A stretch of DNA of 21,439 bases from SCTD01 sp038256525 (GTDB lineage: Bacteria; Actinomycetota; Actinomycetes; Mycobacteriales; SCTD01), in NCBI GenBank assembly GCA_038256525.1, contig JBBSKF010000047.1:1-21439 (forward strand), given 5' to 3'. Below, in pieces: positions 19,595 to 21,439 of the stretch (within the stretch, counting starts at the first letter, position 1; the number at the start of each line of letters is the position of its first letter). The position numbers and the translations under genes were made by a program. Below the pieces are notes generated by a model, which was given only the letters and a program-made list of their open reading frames with translations, was not told the DNA's origin and ran no database searches.

Positions 19595-21439
19595 CTACCT
19601 CTTGCCGGTGCCGCCCTTCACGACGATGGTGACCGCGTTGGTGTTGTTCGACGCGACCGGGTCAGCTGTCGGGCTCGTCACCGTTGCCGAGTTGGTGATC
19701 GTCCCCACGCTCCCGGCGACCTGCACCTCGATGACGAACTGCACCGACGCACCGGCGGGCACCCGGGCCGCGGTGCAGACCACCGTGTGGTTGGCCTTGG
19801 TGTAGGTGCACTGCGGCGAGACGTACTGCACGACGACCTTCTTCGGATCGAGCGGCAGCTTGTCGGTCACGGTGATGTTCACCGCGTCCGAGGGTCCGCC
19901 TGCCCCACAGGTCGGGGTAGGCGTGGACTGCGCATCGCTCTCGCAGCCGGCGTCGTTGTGCACATCGAGCGTGTAGACGACGACAGGTGAGGGATTGCCG
20001 GACCGGCGGACCCCGGTCTTGTCGAGCCACAGCTCCGCCGAGGTGTCCACGTCCGTCGTTGCTGTGGAGGTGTTGTTGCCGGGATTCGGATCCGTCGTGT
20101 CCGACGAGACGCTCGCCGTGTTGCTCAGCACCGTCCCGTCAGGCACCGACGGGGCGACCAGGACGGTCAGGAAGACCGTCGTGGACTGGCTGGGAGCCAG
20201 GGTGCCGAGCTCGCAGACCACCGTTCCGGGTTGCACCAGGGCGCAGACGGTCGTGCCGTTCCCGTCGACCCCACTGACGAAGGTGGTCCCGCTCGGCAAC
20301 GGATCCGTGATGATCACGTTGTCGGCGGTCGACGGCCCGTCGTTGGACACCTTGATCGTGTAGGTGAGCTCGTTGCCGGCCAGGACCGGGTCGGGCGAGT
20401 CGGTCTTGGTGATCGACAGATCCGCACGCCCCTCGACGTCAGTCCCCACGGTTGCGAGGTTGTTCGACAGGTCGTCGTCGAAGGTCTGACTCGAGACGCG
20501 CGCGTCGTTGTTGAGCACCCCGCGTGTGTCCGGCAGCACCCGTACCGTGATCGTCATGGTGCGTGTGTTGGCTCCGGGTGTCGGCGAGACCGTCCCGAAC
20601 GAGCAGGTCGTCGGCTGCAGCGGGTTCCCCGGTACGCCCGCGTTGCAGCTTGCCCCACCGGTTCCCATCACCGACAGGACCTGGACGCCGGTAGGCAGGT
20701 TGTCCTCGATGATCACCCCCTGCGCGGTGGACGGCCCGTTGTTGGTCAGCCCCAGGGTGTAGACGACGTTCGTCCCGGCCACTGCCGTTGCGGGTCCGCT
20801 CTTGGTGACGGCCAGGTCGGACACGGCCATCACGTTGATGGACTCGCTGGCCTGGTTGTTCGCCGGGACCGGGTCGGGAGTTGCGGCGGTGACCGTGGCG
20901 GTGTCGTTGATGTCGACACCTTCGGTGGCGGACAGCTGGATCGTGACCGTGATTCGCCCGGTTTGGCTGGGCGAAGCCGCAGCCAGGTCGCCGAGCTCGC
21001 AGCGCACCACCCCGCTGGCCGGCGGGTCACACGTCCCTTGGCTGGTCGTGATCGTGCCGAACGTGAAGTCGCCGTCGCTGAGGTGGGCATCGGTCAGCAC
21101 GATGTCCCGAGCTGACGACGGACCCAGGTTGTCGACGTAGATCGTGCACGTCCCGATTTGCCCGGCCGGCAGCGGCCCGTCGGGCTTGCAGATCTTGCTG
21201 ACCCGCAGGTCGGCCTTGTCCTGGACGAAGGTCGGCGCCGTGGCGGTGTTGTTCGCCGTCGAGGTGTCGATGCTGACGCTGCCCACGGTCACGGTGTTCG
21301 TGATCAGGAGCGTCCCGTCGCTCTCGTTGACCACGGTGTCGGGTCTGACCAGTGTCTTGATCGTGAAGGACCGGCTTTCCCCGTTCGGGATGTCGCCGAG
21401 CGGGCAGGTGAGCCGGTGCTCGATCGCGTCGTAGTCGCA
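19595..21439 (-). CDS. Secreted DUF11-repeat surface protein (5' end outside the window)
   Basis: At least 614 residues are visible; the frame is open to the right edge, so the N-terminus and signal peptide are missing. The visible part has four full DUF11/Ig-like repeats plus the end of a fifth. Each begins like ADLRVSKICKPDG, SDLAVTKSGPATA, ADLSITKTDSPDP or AELWLDKTGV, and shows YT(I/L)xVxNxGPSTAxxVxI, DxLPxG and NxAxVxS signatures, ending NNTATA-like. Threonine, valine, aspartate and asparagine dominate. The C-terminus ends VVKGGTGKR with no LPXTG or membrane anchor, so it may be released or attached non-covalently. DUF11 repeats form extracellular stalks. The DNA is less GC-rich than the neighbours (36/60 against 48/60 in two sampled lines). 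Confidence 0.85.
   Translation of the reverse strand, partial: CDYDAIEHRLTCPLGDIPNGESRSFTIKTLVRPDTVVNESDGTLLITNTVTVGSVSIDTSTANNTATAPTFVQDKADLRVSKICKPDGPLPAGQIGTCTIYVDNLGPSSARDIVLTDAHLSDGDFTFGTITTSQGTCDPPASGVVRCELGDLAAASPSQTGRITVTIQLSATEGVDINDTATVTAATPDPVPANNQASESINVMAVSDLAVTKSGPATAVAGTNVVYTLGLTNNGPSTAQGVIIEDNLPTGVQVLSVMGTGGASCNAGVPGNPLQPTTCSFGTVSPTPGANTRTMTITVRVLPDTRGVLNNDARVSSQTFDDDLSNNLATVGTDVEGRADLSITKTDSPDPVLAGNELTYTIKVSNDGPSTADNVIITDPLPSGTTFVSGVDGNGTTVCALVQPGTVVCELGTLAPSQSTTVFLTVLVAPSVPDGTVLSNTASVSSDTTDPNPGNNTSTATTDVDTSAELWLDKTGVRRSGNPSPVVVYTLDVHNDAGCESDAQSTPTPTCGAGGPSDAVNITVTDKLPLDPKKVVVQYVSPQCTYTKANHTVVCTAARVPAGASVQFVIEVQVAGSVGTITNSATVTSPTADPVASNNTNAVTIVVKGGTGKR

Overview
This is a high-GC actinobacterial chromosome segment, most likely class Actinomycetes outside the mycolic-acid group. 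Evidence: GC-rich codon use, many GTG starts, 4-8 nt gene overlaps, and a gene order matching the conserved block known in Mycobacterium tuberculosis as Rv1691-Rv1699 (TPR protein, HAD phosphatase, small ORF, tlyA, NAD kinase, recN, steA, mctB/steB, pyrG). I cannot name the genus from the sequence alone.

Layout. Positions 1-434 are the tail of an rRNA operon: the 3' end of 23S rRNA, a spacer hairpin, 5S rRNA and a strong terminator. A disordered/TPR-type protein follows (470-1936), then an SSB-like OB-fold protein (2175-2579) and a reverse-strand DUF1015 gene (2603-3952). Next come a small TPR protein (4035-4514) and a HAD-IIA phosphatase overlapping it (about 4511-5512). A reverse-strand SCP2-like gene (5520-5867) diverges from a phasin-like/coiled-coil protein with a Lys-Ala-Pro tail (5987-6385), followed by a 57-residue conserved ORF (6382-6555) and tlyA (6557-7351). 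Then come NAD kinase (7414-8304), recN (8351-10060), steA (10137-11309) and mctB/steB (11418-12368).

A tight four-gene cell-envelope cassette occupies 12394-17870: a WecA/MraY-type phosphoglycosyl transferase, a divergent MurJ-type flippase, a GT4 glycosyltransferase, and a large membrane protein with an alkaline-phosphatase-like ectodomain. pyrG (17877-19532) follows and ends at a strong palindromic terminator shared with a convergent secreted DUF11-repeat protein that runs off the right edge.

How it works together. The left and centre hold housekeeping functions: ribosome RNA and its methylation, NADP supply, DNA repair, ssDNA binding and CTP synthesis. The right half is cell-envelope and division related. 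The best candidate for an under-described system is the overlapping cassette at 12394-17870. It looks like a self-contained pathway that makes, flips and elaborates a polyprenyl-linked saccharide, placed between division-linked steA/steB and pyrG.

Other points of note are two genes (tlyA and the HAD phosphatase) with no ATG/GTG/TTG start at the expected place, where a CTG start fits best; two long imperfect palindromes inserted in frame in one membrane-protein gene; and a recurring TANNNT-like hexamer 6-8 nt before start codons, suggesting leaderless transcripts. All calls come from reading the sequence; no database search was run.
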